From contig OX411544.1 of NCBI GenBank assembly GCA_948146395.1, forward strand, positions 92,987,232 to 93,051,231: 64,000 bases of DNA. Direction: 5' to 3'. The notes under the pieces were generated by a model. The model searched no databases. It was not told where the DNA came from and saw only the letters and a list, made by a program, of their open reading frames with translations. Shown piece by piece: positions 31,101 to 46,100 of this stretch. This DNA is from Fragum whitleyi (lineage: Eukaryota; Mollusca; Bivalvia; Cardiida; Cardiidae). Position 1 is the stretch's first letter, and each line of letters starts with the position of its first letter. A program made the translations under genes and the position numbers.

Positions 31101-34100
31101 TCAGAACTATTTTTGGATATGCAATTTGCTGTTCCGGTTTCTACGGACACAAGGAGGTATGACAGGCTGGAAGTTAACATGTGGACGGAGAGATAAGATC
31201 ATTATTTAACCTAAAAAAAATTGACGAACGAAATTATTCATGGTATAAGGTGGAATATAGGATATGACAAGAAAAAACTATGTTTCATAAATTCAATTCT
31301 AAGATTTTCAGTGAAATGTTGGTCCATATAGAAGTCAAACAGACTATTCTTATGACATGACCTTGCTTGCATAATTTTGGAGTTAATGCCCTTTGTTATT
31401 TTTAGCTCCACTTGCTGAAAGCCACTGGGGCTATTGTCATGGCGTTGTGTCCGTCGTACGTCCGTCCGTCCGTGCGTCCATGCGTCCGTGCGTGCGGTCG
31501 TAAACTTTTTCTTTAAAAATCTTCTTCTCAGAAACTACTGGATGGATTTCAACCAAACTTCACAGGAATGATCCTTTGGTGACCCTCTTTCAAAGTTGTT
31601 CAAGAAATTTTGATCCAATGAAAAACATGGATTTAATGGGCGTGGCTAATTTCCAAATATGGTAAAAAGTGACTTTTCTCAGGTTCTAATTGATGGATAC
31701 CAATTAAATTTTACATGAATGATCCTTGGGTGACCCTTTATCAGTCTACAAAAAATTATTGAAATCGGATGAAAATTATGTATTTTATGGGCGGAGGTCA
31801 TTTCTCTATATGTTATATAGTGGAAACTTTGAAACCCATTTTCTCAGAATCTAATGGATAGATATCAACCAAATTTTACATGAATGATCCTTGGGTGACC
31901 CTTTATCAGTCTACAAAAAATTATTGAAATCGGATGAAAAATATGTATTTTATGGGCGGAGGTCATTTCTCTATATGTTATATAGTGGAAACTTTGAAAC
32001 CCATTTTCTCAGAATCTAAATTATAGATATCAACAAAATTTTACATGATTGATCCTTGGGTGACCCTTTATCAGTCTACAAAAAAATATTGAAATCGGAT
32101 GAAAAAATATGTATTTAATGGGCGGAGGTCATTTCTCTATATGTTATATTGTGGAAACTTTGAAAATCATTTTCTCAGAATCTAATTGATAGATATCAAC
32201 CAAATTTTACACGAATGATCCTTGTGTGACCCTTTATTAGTCTACCAAAGATTATTGTGATCGGATGAAAAATTTGTCTTTTATAGGCGGAGGTCGTTTC
32301 CACTATAATTTATATAGAGGAAACTTTGAAAATCATTTTCTCAGAATGTAACTGATGGATATCAATCAAACTTCATTGGTATGATCCTTGGGTGATCCAT
32401 TATCATGCAGCCAAAAATATTGTCATTGGATGAAAAATATGTCTTTTATGAGCGGAAGCCATTTCTCTATATTTCATAATGTTGGAGACTTTGAAAATCA
32501 TTTCAACATCAGTAAAACCCAAAATATCTAAAAATCTAGTCAAAACTTAGATTTGCTATTACAAGAAATTCAAGCCTGTGGAGCGACACAAGCCATTCAT
32601 GGCTTTCTAGTTGATACTTTGATTTTGTAGGGGGTAAATCTCTTAAAGTTCAAAAGAATCCTCTATATATTAGGCTTCAGTTTTACTATCAAACTTTCGC
32701 GGCTGGGGATGGTCATGTCTGACATGGCTCTTGTTAGTGTAAAAACTGGTTTCGAAGTGGTCAAAAAGGAGCAAACCAAAGATAATTATGTAAATTTTAT
32801 CAATGTATGGCAGTGTAATGATATTGGTAAATTTTATGAGTTGAGCTGTGAAATCCATTTTACAGTTAAAAATTCTGTGCCAATTTGCAAAATAAACCAA
32901 ACAGGTTAAAAAAATACATTAAAATGGTTTCAATTCACATTTCAAAACGAAAGTCACTGTTAAGGTTAAATTGTAAGGTTGACTCGTACATGTGCTTAAA
33001 TGAATGAAGTGAACGCATCAGTTCTATACCTTTCCAATCTTTTTTTCACATATTTCTGGTATACCTACCGGTATATTAATGGACTCAACGTCTATGTCAG
33101 AGCTCAGTTTTGAAAATAAACCTATATAACTAAAATAAGGTATTGTGACTTTTGATTACAATACATTTGTATACAATCAACGAGTCAAAATAGCGAATTC
33201 TACTTATACCCATATAAATGAATCAACATAAACAATAAAGGAAGTAGATACACATTATTGTTTATGTTGTTTAGTAATAAATATTCTCTAACCTTGTCAT
33301 GCTGAATAAAAAGTACTGAAAGCACTAGTATCCAAATATATGTGGCTATAACTCGAATATGGTATTGTAACTTGTGATTACATTACATTTGTATACAATC
33401 TCCTTTTTGATATTCAAGCTCGTAAGCTACTCTACCTTGAAAGGAAATAAACAGGTAATGTAGACTAAGATCAGACTGCACATATGTGAAGGCTGATACC
33501 ACCTTTCTTAAAACAGGAATATTCTCAGTTCAACATTCAAGAGATGAAGGCCGGGTTAAAATTAACTTTGGACCATTTGATGTGACCTTGACCCTAATGT
33601 TTCTGAAGCCTCTTTGCTGTGACCTTTGATATAGAAGCCTAAATAATCTAAGAAGTGTCATTTCTCTCTTCGAGATGTACCGGTGTTTAATTTAAGAAAA
33701 TTTATTCATAGGTTCAAGAGAAAAAGGCAAAGTCAATTTTGATTTTTTACAACATTAATGATTCTTGTATAGTCATTATGACGATACTGACTAAGTGTTG
33801 AAAATTTACACACATATCTCAAATGGTCCCTATTTGCATGACAGGTTGAATATAAAAAGCATCATTAGTAGATAAATCTCATGGTAGACAATAACAAATA
33901 TATATACAGACATTCTGTAGACTTATTTATTGGAAACAAACATGTCTAGGAGATCAAATTCTATATCATGTTATATCCTAATTTTCCGTGTTACATACCG
34001 CAAACATCAGGGGCCAAGATTATAAAACTTTTCTCAGGCTCAACTGAGACTTTTCCCAAATTTCGAATTTAAATTCATGTAAGAACATGTTTATACATTT

Positions 34101-37100
34101 ATATAAGTATTGCAACAAAATTACTGCTTTAATTTTAAGTTGAAATTTGAGAAAATTTTGAGTTGAGAATGAGAAAAGTTTCATAACCTCGGGCACTGAA
34201 CTTTCATTAAACTTGTATAAGTTAAGCATTTGGCCAAAAAGAAAACATTAAGAAAAGAGGGTCACTGGCAATAGTAAAACTGGCTTATAATTTTACATCA
34301 ATGAATTAAAAAAGAATTCTATTGGTAAATTTTCCTGAACAAGATCTATGATTTTAAATTGTCATCTGAATTAATGATTACACTTGGGCAATATTAACGG
34401 TAACCCTTGTCATGCTATATAAAATCTAGGCAAAATTGGTGTAAAGACAAAGTGTAGTAAGTTCTGAATTCACAGACAGTAAGTCAGTTTTTAATTTTGA
34501 TATAAAATTCTTATACTTTTCTGGTCAAAAAGGATAACCAGATGAAATATAGACTAAGATCAGATTGCACATATGTGCAGGCTGATCTTTGTGTATATCT
34601 CTTGCCAAAGAAGGAATATTCTGGGCTCAACATGACAAGGGTTAAGTTTAGAGATTGTTTTTGCACAAAGAGAACTAATAAGGGAAAGATTAGGGATTCA
34701 AAATATTAACATCTTGAGAAAAGCATTGTAGCCTAACAGCTCAATACGAAATTAATTTGCAATAAAATGCAATTAATTGAGGGTTCTGTCTGAATTGGCC
34801 TGGAAAATTGCATGCCTTTGTGTATGGAAAGGGAATGTTTATCTTTTGAACTCATTAAATTGTTCATTAACTGAAATGCAACTGATAAAAATAATGTTTG
34901 AAAGTATAAAGGAAATTGTTTGAAGTGACATTTGATTTCCCAATTACATATGTTCCCCTTTTTTTCACAAAAAAAAGTTCAACACTTTTCTACTTATAAC
35001 TTGACTGAACACATTATCATTATCATTTTGATATGTTCACAGGGGGGAAATACGGTCATTGATTTGACTTTTTATTTGTCCATTTCAGACTTTATTGGCT
35101 TTGATGAAAACTTTGCAAAATTAACTTGAACAAATCTGAAAATTAATGTAATAATACAAAGTTTAATATTTTGTATTTTGAATAAATTACACTTTAAAAA
35201 TATTAAAACAACAACAACAACAAAAATGTAATCAAAGTATATTATCTTTCATATGTGACCACAATCCAGCTCTTTTTACCTAGCTTGAGAAAAAGAAAGT
35301 GACAATATAGTGGAAATGAAATAATGAAAAAAAATGTATGTAATCAAAAATTTATTCATTTCCAACAAACCTTCATTTTTAGCTCGGCTGTTTTCGGAGA
35401 ACCCCGAGGTATTGCTATAGCCTTGGTGTCGTCGATGTCGTCGTTGTTGTCAAGGTCAAGGTCATTTTTCAAGGTCAAACTTGTGAAAAAAAATGCAAAA
35501 ACTTTGACATATTGCGATAACTTTAGAATGGTTCGTGAGGGGGTCTTCATATTTCACATGATGATTGCCTTGGACAAGCACTTTCTGTTGGTACCAAGTT
35601 CAAGGTCATCATTCAAGGTCAAGGTCATATTTCAAGGTCAAATTTGTGGGAAAAAATGCAAAAACTTAGACATATTGCGATAACTTTTGAATGGTAAGTG
35701 AAAGGGTCTTCATATTTCACATGATGATTGTCTGGGACAAGAACTTTTTATGGGTACCAAGTTCAAGTCATCAGTCAAGGTCAACGTCATTTTTGAAGGT
35801 CAAACTTGTGAAAAAAATGAAAAAAACTTTGACGATTTTTAGCTCCACTGGCTGAAAGCCACTGGGGTTATTGTCATGGTGTTGTGTCCGTCGTTCGTCC
35901 GTCCGTCCGTCCGTGCGTGCGTGCGTGTGTGCGTCCGGTCGTAAACTTTTCTTTAAAAATCTTCTCCTCAGAAAGTACTGGGTGGATTTCAACCAAACTT
36001 CACAGGAATGATCCTTGGGTGACCCTCTTTCAAAGTTGTTCAAGAAATTTTGATCCAATGAAAAACATGGATTTAATGGGCGTGGCTAATTTCCAAATAT
36101 GGTAAAAAGTGAATTTTCTCAGATTCTAATCTATGGATACCAACAAAATTTTACATGAATGATTCTTGGATGACCCTTTATCAGTCTACAAAAAATCATT
36201 GTGATTGGATGGAAAATATGCTTTTTATGGGTTGAGGTCATTTCTCTATATATTATATAGTGGAAAATTTGCAATTTATTTTCTCAGAATCTAATTTTTT
36301 GATATCAACCAAATTTCACTGGAATGATCCTCGAGTGACCCTTTATCAGTGTATTTTGATTGGATGAAAAATATGAATTTTATAGGTGGAGGTCATTCCT
36401 CAATATGTTAAATAGTGGAAACTATGAAAATCATTTTCTCAGAATGTAACTGATGGAATCATCTTCAACATCAGTAGAACCCCAAATATCTCAAAATCTA
36501 GGCAAAACAATTATTTGCTTTTACAAGAATTTCAAGCCTGTGGAGCGACTCAAGCCATTCATGGCTTTCTAGTGTGATATCTCTTGTTCTACTGAAGGCA
36601 TTCACCAATATTCACCCTCAAAAGAGAAACCTTTTTTCTATTAAGGAGGATAACTTTAGAAGCATTTCCTGCAAATTATGCCTCTTTTCCTACTTAATTT
36701 TTTCACCATCCATTAGTTTTTTTACCATCCAGCACTTACAGCCGAGCGTAGGCACCCGTAGGCAGTGCTCTTGTTTTTAAATTCAATCTGGCATCTGAAT
36801 CATTTTGAATTTCGCAGTCATAGCTTTTGTCATCTTATCACTTGAGGTAGTGGACCCGAAATAGTTTCAGATGTATTGAACTTTAACAGTGTTTAAAAGA
36901 GGTTTCCTAATGATTTTCATTAGGAAACCACGGTCAATTTTGTGAAAAATCAATAGTGTCGAAATGTTGCGGGATTATTACGGGTCCACTACCTTAAAAA
37001 AAATGCAATAGAGAAATTTGAAAGAATTTCATTTATACAGCCACATATAAACAAGCTTTGTAGGGAAGTATAGAGTAGGATTAGGCTGCAAAGATGTGCA

Positions 37101-40100
37101 GTCTGATTTTACCCTACACTGCCTGCCCTCTTCATTGTACTTAAATATTGTTAGAAAAGCTTAAACCAGACTGGTTGAAATATCCTTAAAATTGGCAATT
37201 TTCAGGGCTCCACAGTAAGGGAAGTACATAAGTCTGAGACTCTTTATTGTAGGGATAGACTCCCTGTTTTCAAATTAGGTGTACAAATGACTCCTTGGTC
37301 CCTGAATATGTTCATAAACAAATGATCAGACAATTTAACTAATTTTCAACCTTTTCTTTTTGTCAAAATTGCACATCTCTTCAATCCAAAAGTTGTATAA
37401 AACATTTGCATTAATCATTTAATTATTTTGAAAGAAAACCATTCTATAATTTTTGGAAAAATTATTATGGAAAGGAAGAAATTGCTTGTAACAAGCAATT
37501 TCCCTTTTTCCACAATGGTCTCCCCAAGTATGACATTTGGGACGCCCTATTTTTAGCTTGGAGTTATTTGACTACTTACTCTCATCAGTTTAAATGTCAA
37601 ACTTTGATATTAGAAACAAAATTTGAATTCAGCAAGATAAGGGTTAAGGATGAAATGGACCCACTTTATTTCAATGACACCTCCTTTGAGTTTGTCCTTT
37701 TACAGGCGTAAGGACGTCAATTTCTCCTCTTGTTGGATAAATCAATAGCAAGATGATTGGTAATTCCAAAAGCTGGTGTATTTCGGTTTTTCGACCGTTT
37801 GTTTCTCATGATTGGTGAATCTGCCATTCAAGCGATGTGTATTTTTAGTCATGTGATAATGCACCCTCTTGATTTAGACAAAATGAGATTCTGATTACAA
37901 AAAGAGGAATAAGAATATTTGAAGGATTAACGATTCCTGTCGATGGGACGTTACGAGTATGTAGAAGAAATTCAATTATGTAAGAGTTATTGAAATTATA
38001 TTTCATACATATTTCTTTTGCTAATAGTCTGCTAATAGTCTTTTATTCTGTGTTATAAATGACATTGCAGGGCGTGGCTAAGCAGTGACATAATTTAGCA
38101 AGTTTATTTATCAATCTTTTCAGTCCTTTCAAAGTCAGTCGACAATTATCATAAAACACGTGTAAATAACTGTATGCTTAGCAAAGTGAACACATTTTAT
38201 TGATGGGTTACCAAAACCTCGTAACTTCAGCTTTTCTAAGCTGAAGTTACGAGGGTTTGGTTACCCTACAACAAATAAATGTTTCGCGTCGACTTTCTAT
38301 AAAAGAGAGTTTGAATTAAAAAGGCTGAATTACCTTAACCTTAAATGCAAAGACCTGTTAATTAGGTTCCCCCTGCCAGGGCATTAATTATGTATTATAA
38401 ACCTTTTGATTTATTAATTTGTATGTTTTAAGATTTAAACTATCACTTCACACTTCAATATGCGAGAAATAATGCTACCTTAAGGATTAGATAAGAAATA
38501 ATGCTACCTTAAGGATTAGATATTACTTTCTCTGCATTTCCAAAACCTAGCTAGGCCATATCAGATAAAACTTCATAATAAAAAAATCAGAACACTTTAA
38601 AAGTCCTTGTGTTATATTATAAGTTATATTAATGTAGTTTTCTTGAGTAAGCAATTTAAGACAAATGCTAAGAACTAGAGAACATCATGTTGCATTTTAA
38701 GTTTCATTAATATTTCCTTTATGAATTGTCAAAACTTCTTGATGAACAATGAAAAGTTAGCGCATTTTGAAAATAATTCATTATATTTGGTAGGAAACAT
38801 GGTTGAAAGGGAAAAAATGCTTGTTACAAGCAATACCTTCCTTTTCCATAATATTTTTTCAAATATGAAATTACAGGGATGTTCAAAATCAATGTTTTGT
38901 TTGTGCACCATTGAGGGAGGGACACTTTGTTTCCGAAAATGTGGTAGCTAGATACTCAGTGTGGTCCCTCTTTGAATTTAGACTGTGGAAATATTGTCCC
39001 TGTAATACAAAATGTTAGCAGATCACATGCAGGTGGATCTATTTTTTTTTTTCTCAAAAAGGGAGGGGGGGAGGGGGCTTTTTAAAAGAAAGTGTAGGCC
39101 TACTTATTAAATAACGATCATCAATAGGCAATGGGTAAGCAAAATTTCATAACAACTGTTTTATTCAAACTGTAGTTACAATATTTTACTTGCCAATTGA
39201 CCAATTGAGTAACCTTGATTTCAAAGGTTTCGAAATTTGATAACCAGGACTTATCCAAAATTCCTCGCCATGGGGAGTCCAGTCCCCCTGTCCCCTTCTC
39301 TGGATCAGCACATGGATCACTGCGTAATTTTTATGCCCCCGTATCGAGAGATTGGGGGCATATTGTTTTACTCATGTCCGTCTGTCCGTCTGTCTGTCTG
39401 TCCGTCTGTCTGTCCGAAAACTTAACCCGAAAACTTAACCTTTGCCTTTCTCCAAAAGTATTTGACATACAAAGCTGTACACCAAAGTCAAGGTCATGTG
39501 ACAAGGTCAAGGTCATCTGTCAAGGTCAAGGTCATCTGTCAAGGTCAAACTTAAAAAAAATGCTGTTCCGGGGGCATTCGTGTTTCACAAACACATCTTG
39601 TTCAATTTGGAAATGATGTTAGTCTTCAAAATACAAAACCTTGATTTATTACTTCAAATGCCACATATCATTATCATATAGAGTAGAAAATTTAGAGGGA
39701 AAAGAAGGAATTTCTTCAATAAGCATGTCTTTAATAAATTAATAAGCAATTTCTCTGTTTACCTGTAATACATAAATCTTTGACAGACAGTATAGACTAA
39801 AATCAGCCTGCATAGACATGCAGTCTGATCTTAGCCTACACAACCTGTCTTTCACTGAATTATTGCCGAAATTCAAAGCCAGATTGGTTGAAATGCCCCT
39901 TAAATATGGTATCTTATTTGAAAAAAAAATTTAAATTTCCAGGTTACGGGTCAAGTTGCCTTTAACATTACATTTTTCAAATCATGCTATAAATTGGTTG
40001 TCTTTTAAAGAGTCTGACTTTTAAAAACCATCAATTTGATTACTAGGCCTTTTATTATCTCCAATTTAGAGAGCATGCAATCTCCCACAATCCTTTAGGA

Positions 40101-43100
40101 TAAATGGTTATTACCCAATAGGGACTTAGGAAGCTTTTTACATAATACATTGATCAAAACTAACATTCAACTTGATGGTAGAGTGGAAAAATGATTGATT
40201 ACAGAGAAAATAAGGTCTTGTTTACTGTCTTATGATTAAAAGTTTCAACAATATTCAGAGTGTTACTGTATTTAACAATGCTCAAATTTGTATGAATCAT
40301 TTAATCTAAGAAAGGAAGCTTTAGAAAATGCCATGTTGCATGCCTTGAAATGAATCTTTTGTAGGAGAGCTTATATAGTATCAATATTAATGATTTTGCC
40401 AATTCCATAGATTCTAAGATTCTACCCTGGATTATTCAAACAGCATGTATACCTCAATCATATCAGCATTGCATTTTATCTCAATTTTTGCAATCATAGT
40501 TCATTTCTTGCATTTTTGGCGATATTTTGGAAGCCTTGATATCTGTAGCCTCTAATAAACCTCAAACCTACCTTTCATAAGAAATGTGATAATCCTAATA
40601 AACCCCAGGGGTTGTATTATAGCTTAAATGGTATGGGTGTATCTAGGACTTTGAAATTTTTATACACTCAGAAGGCGACAACTTAAGAATATATAGGTAT
40701 AGCAATAAGAAGACTGTGACAAAAGATGAATGCCCCCCCCCCCTCCCCCGTCCACTCTCTATTTATGATTTTAGTATTGGTGAATAATTAAAACATCGTA
40801 ACTACAGCTTACATAAGCTGTAGTTTTGATGTTATGATAATTCATCAACAATATTTTTCAACAGAGGATTATTTCTTTGACGGACCTGTGTAAATTGGGT
40901 AATGGGAGTTACGCCCTTAAATGGTATAACATAATAATTCATCTATGATTGGATAACTCTCAACAAAACTTTGACTTTTAATTATCTGCAAATAACAGAA
41001 CTGAATTTTTCCAAAAAAAACATAAGAAAATAATAAGGACTATTATTCACAATAGTATATATTAGATCTATGATATAAGAATAAGAAATGGTATTTCACA
41101 ATCAGAAACTCAGTGAATTTGAAGAATGGCAAAATTTCTAATTTGAGTTGTGTACACCTTGCAAGAAAAGGGAGTGAGAGGGGGGTAGAGCAAGAGCTAA
41201 ATTAAAAAGATATAGAAGATATATATGTTTATAAGAATTGAGACTAAGTAAATTTCAAATAGAATAAAACAAAAAAATTCATGACAAAGAGAAATTCCAA
41301 AAGCATGAAGGGTTATCCATGGTTGAAGAATTCCCATGGCTGACTTGTCCAACACAAGCTTTTCCACTTGCGGTCATGTTCATTTTTCCAAGATACTTGT
41401 TCATGGACAAGTAAATAACAAAGCAAATCTTGGAACAGTATGAAAAAAGATCTAGGAGAAAAGTTATATTGTTTATATCAAAGGGTAGAAAACATTGTCT
41501 TTAATGATGAAAATGCTGGGTTACAGCATTTTCTTCATTAAAAACAAAGTTTTCTCAATATTTATCAGTCCATTTTTTGCTGACAAGTTCATTTTGATCC
41601 TGGATAAGTAAGAAATCAACTTATACTTGTCCAGGGACAAGTGGAGAAAATTTGTATATGATATCATAGCCCAGTCTATAATAAACTGATGGAGAGTGTC
41701 TCCTTCAGCTTATTTATCAGAGAGAAGGCTATTATGTAGGAGAGTTAGGTGACAACCTCTTTTTTGACACAGCATGATGCATCAAGTAAACTTTGAGTAA
41801 GCTAAATAATCCCTCTGAAAAGTGGCCACTGTGTCATTGTCATGTGCTTGTCGAAAATTTCATTGGTATTACACAGCATACTGTTAGTAGGGCGTAAATT
41901 AAAAACCTTGAGTTCCAAAAATGTTAAATTTTTCTACTGAAAGACCTCTTCTGTAAAGAGTGATAATAAAGCTATCCTGAGAAATGTCAGAGACTCTCCA
42001 GAGATTTATTGTAATTGTTTCCCAATTCTGGTGTTTATTGTCAATGCATGACCAAAAAACACAATGGGACATTTTCACAATCACTTATTTTCTTTCATCT
42101 GTACAATTTCTATGGCTCAGCATGGAACATTTGTAACTGCCTATATGTTTATAGGCAGTTACAACTGTTTCGCGCTGAGCTATCGATTTGTTCCTCAAAA
42201 AGATGAAGAAAATTTGTCATTATAATATACTTTTAATCCAAAGTAAAATCTACAATATAGACACTAATATCTCTTTCTCAATCAACACACACTGAACGTT
42301 GATACATACTCTGAACTTTGATACACACACTGAACACACACTGAACTTTGATACACACACTGAACTTTGATACACACACTGAACTTTGATACACACACTG
42401 AACTTTGATATACACACTGAACTTTGATACACACACTGAACTTTGATACACACACTGAACTTTGATACACACACTGAACTTTGATACACACACTGAACTT
42501 TGATTGGGATGTGGAAATACAGATTTTTAGCTGCTGTAAATAACTGTATCCTAAAACCAAAAGAATAAACTCGCTTGGCAAAAGTGAATATCAATGTATC
42601 ATCTTTGAGTTACCAAATACTTGTATCCTCACCTTGTCCTGAGCTATTGTCAAAGTGCAGTTGGTAGCATGTCCCTCTCTCATTCTAGAGGTCCTGGGTT
42701 TGATCCCTGATAGTGGCACTCATTCTTTCTGACTACTTGTCTTTCACCAATTGGTCAAGAATCCTAGATTTAAAGTTAGAGCTTTTCCCTGGTTAAAGAT
42801 AAAGGCATTGATGAAAGTATATTAATATTTTGGGCTCAACTGCAGAAAAGAATTGAAGCCTGTGAAAAACAGGCTTCAACTCTTTTCAGAAGTTGTTCCC
42901 AAGAGAGTCTTTGGGACTCCAATTATTTAGTTTTTAGGGTCCTGGCTACTTAAAACCCTGTATAGTAACAGGCACTCACTTGAAACTTGGAATATATTCC
43001 CTATCAAAGGAGCAATCTATGATATCAAGGGGAATAACTGAATGCATATTACCCGTACGAAAAAGTCCACCCAGACTCTAACAGGAATATTACCGGAATT

Positions 43101-46100
43101 TTAGGTGTTTTCCGTCTTAACCTATGATAAAGATTGAATGCCCAGTATCAGTTGTGCCCCTTTCCTGACTTAACCTTTTTTCATCCACTTATCCAGCATG
43201 TAACTGAAGCCAAGCCTAGGCACCTTTATTAAGTGCTCAAGTAAATACATATATGAACATAAAAGATATTTACAATTAGGTGTTTATTGCAGCAACTTAT
43301 CAATTTTATTTTCTGTGCTCCTGCATTTATTATCTATCACAACAGAATTTTACAGCTTTATCAAGTAGAGGTTTGAGTAAATTTTCAGTTTAGCACCAAA
43401 AAATTTTTTTTCATCTCGGGCCCTGATGTCTGATGGCTGTGATTTTAAACAAAATTTCTTGAATCCAATGGGCACATTTCCTTGACAATGCTTATAAGTT
43501 GAATTTATTATATGGAATTTCCCCATGATCCGTTTTCATATGACAGTTCAGATATAATTGTGTGATTCCCAGCACTATGATGTTGTCTGTAAAATTAATA
43601 CCTATCAGTATTACAAATGAGGTTGGCAAATACAGCCAAGTTAATAATGGATCCTATTGATTCATATTTGGCTCATATAGCCAGGCTATCATGTTTCCAG
43701 TCTATTAGCAGCTCCCTTATTTACAGGACAACCCTGGCGCCAAATACCTCTCAGCCTTTTGTGTTGTTTTCTGTTAAACTTTTTCCCTGTGTGATTTGCT
43801 TAACTTTTGTCATGCTGGACCCGGAATATTACTGCTTTGGCAGGAGCTATAGACAAACATCAGCCTGCACATATGTGCAGTCTGATGTTAGTCTACACCA
43901 CCTGTTTCTCACTTTCAAACCAGAATTGTCAATAGATTTAGTTTTTCGAATAAAAATTGACCAACAGTTGGAACTTTCAGTGCTTTTTGCCCTTTGATTT
44001 TGATTAAAAATTTTAGCCAAAATTTATTCAGCATGACAAGGGGTTACATGTTTTTAATCAAAATTCTGCTCTTTTGTCATGTAAGTTTGAGTAAAGAAAT
44101 TTGAGCCAGTTCATTGCATTTCCAACAATTTGACACCTGCATGAGATTCAAAGATTTATTAGTCCAGACAGTTACATAGTGTAATTAGAAGATTCAGCCT
44201 AACTGTCTAAAGATATTCTGAGACATTGTCTATCTACAAATCACATAGTGAGGACTCTGGTCAGAATGTGCAAATGCACAGACTGGCCTGAGTTTTTGCT
44301 TTGCACTCAATTGAATTTTTTTAAAATTTCATGCAAAGGCTCATTTTGTAATGTAAAAAGTCACATTGCTCTCTTATAAAATAATTAAAAATAATTTAAC
44401 TTTTAGTGGTGTAAAATCAATATTTGTGCATTCTGATTAGCTGAAAAGTTTGTTTTATTCTGCAATGAAAACAAAATTGAGTATGCAGCTGTATTGTAAG
44501 CTTCCACAAAATGTAGTCCCTTAAGAAATCTGTTATTTACTGACAAAACTTAACATTTTTGCTTCATTTTATTAAATTATAAGATATGAAGATAATGTTT
44601 ATTGATTTCATAGTCACACTTATGTATGAATCCCCTTTGTGCATTCATACAGTGTGATATGGTTTTAAGATTCATACCTCAATGAAATCTACAAATACTC
44701 ACTTCAAAGAAATTTAGTTGGATTTTATTCTATAATAGTGCAAACTTTGATGATAATTGGTGCATAATTCTTTCAATGTAGATAACTCGTTGCTTTATAA
44801 GCACTTTTTCACAGTTTTGTAAATCTTTTTATAGAAATTGCTATTTTTGTGCCAAAGTCTTTTTAGAGATAAACCCTTTGTCGTATATCTGATATGGCAT
44901 TTCATAATGAAATAAATCTATAGCTAAGGAAAGTGTATAGAGGGCAATTCCACTTGGGAACTGCTACATGATTGCTGTACCCAACCACCCAATCATTTAA
45001 ATGATTGTTTAGAGGACAAGTTCTCAAACTAAAAGGGGAAAAGCAAAAGGACATCAATCTGATAGATATTTTGCCTTAGTTCTTGTAGATGTACAGATAG
45101 ACGTTTTTCTTTAAGGTAGTGGGACCATAATAGTTTCGCAACTTTCGACACTCATAAACTTTCACAGTGTTGACCGAGGTTTCCTAATCCACCGAAAAGC
45201 ATTAAGGTAGTGGACCCGTAATAGTTCCGCAACGTTTTTGAAGTAATGAATTTTAACAGTGTTAACTGAGGTTTCCTAATGATTTTCTTATCAAGAAAAT
45301 TAACTGTAGATCATCACCTGATAATGTCACTGTCAAACAGGTGAAATTACATATAGGATATTGAATGAGTGGTCATGGAATACGGAATTTATTTCACGAG
45401 TCATCTATAAACAGATCAAAATGAGGCTGTGCAGAGTTTTTATCTGTTTAAAGATGACGAGTTTAATGAATTCTGTATTACATGAGCGCAAATTTTATAT
45501 TCTATTTATGATATGACCACAATTTTGGGAGAAAATCGTCAAAATTCTTGAAATTTTTTATTTCAATTTCCGCTTTTTCCGCGAAACTTATTACGGCGTT
45601 TAAAACTGACGTCACAATATATACATTATGACATCACTTTTGCAGTCGCTATTGAACTAGTGCAATAACACCCGTGTAATATCAAAAATATTCAATGGGT
45701 TTATTTTATTCCCGCGACGTAAGTCATATTACAATACAAAATTATTCCTTGCTTTGGTTTTTTTCACCCTGTTTAAAGGTGTCTTAGCAGAGCCCAATAC
45801 ATAAGAGTTGTCATGATCTTACCTAGTAATCACATGCTTTAAGGTTCATGTAAAGTGTTTGAGACCCAATATTTAGGGCACTTCATTAGCCAAGAAAAAG
45901 CAGTATGTCCAGGTATATTATATATCAAAATGAAGCTATTCGTGAGCACAAGCAGTTAGGCAACATAAAACCACCATAGCTATAGCGGTATAGCCAAAAC
46001 ATTGTGGAAAAGGGTCAATTTGTACAGAACAAGCAACTGCATGACGGTTGCATAAAATTGCCCCATATTTTAACAAAGTACAGTCTGAAGTACCATCCAG

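Noticed and set aside
42250..42594. Open frames of 71-114 codons with Cys/Val/Ser repeats on the minus strand
   Set aside because: They come from a 19-bp minisatellite whose unit has no minus-strand stop; three frames overlap, and none has gene context.
43617..43997. A 126-codon plus-strand frame
   Set aside because: Its second half lies in a family B MITE, and the first half has no recognisable feature or splice support.
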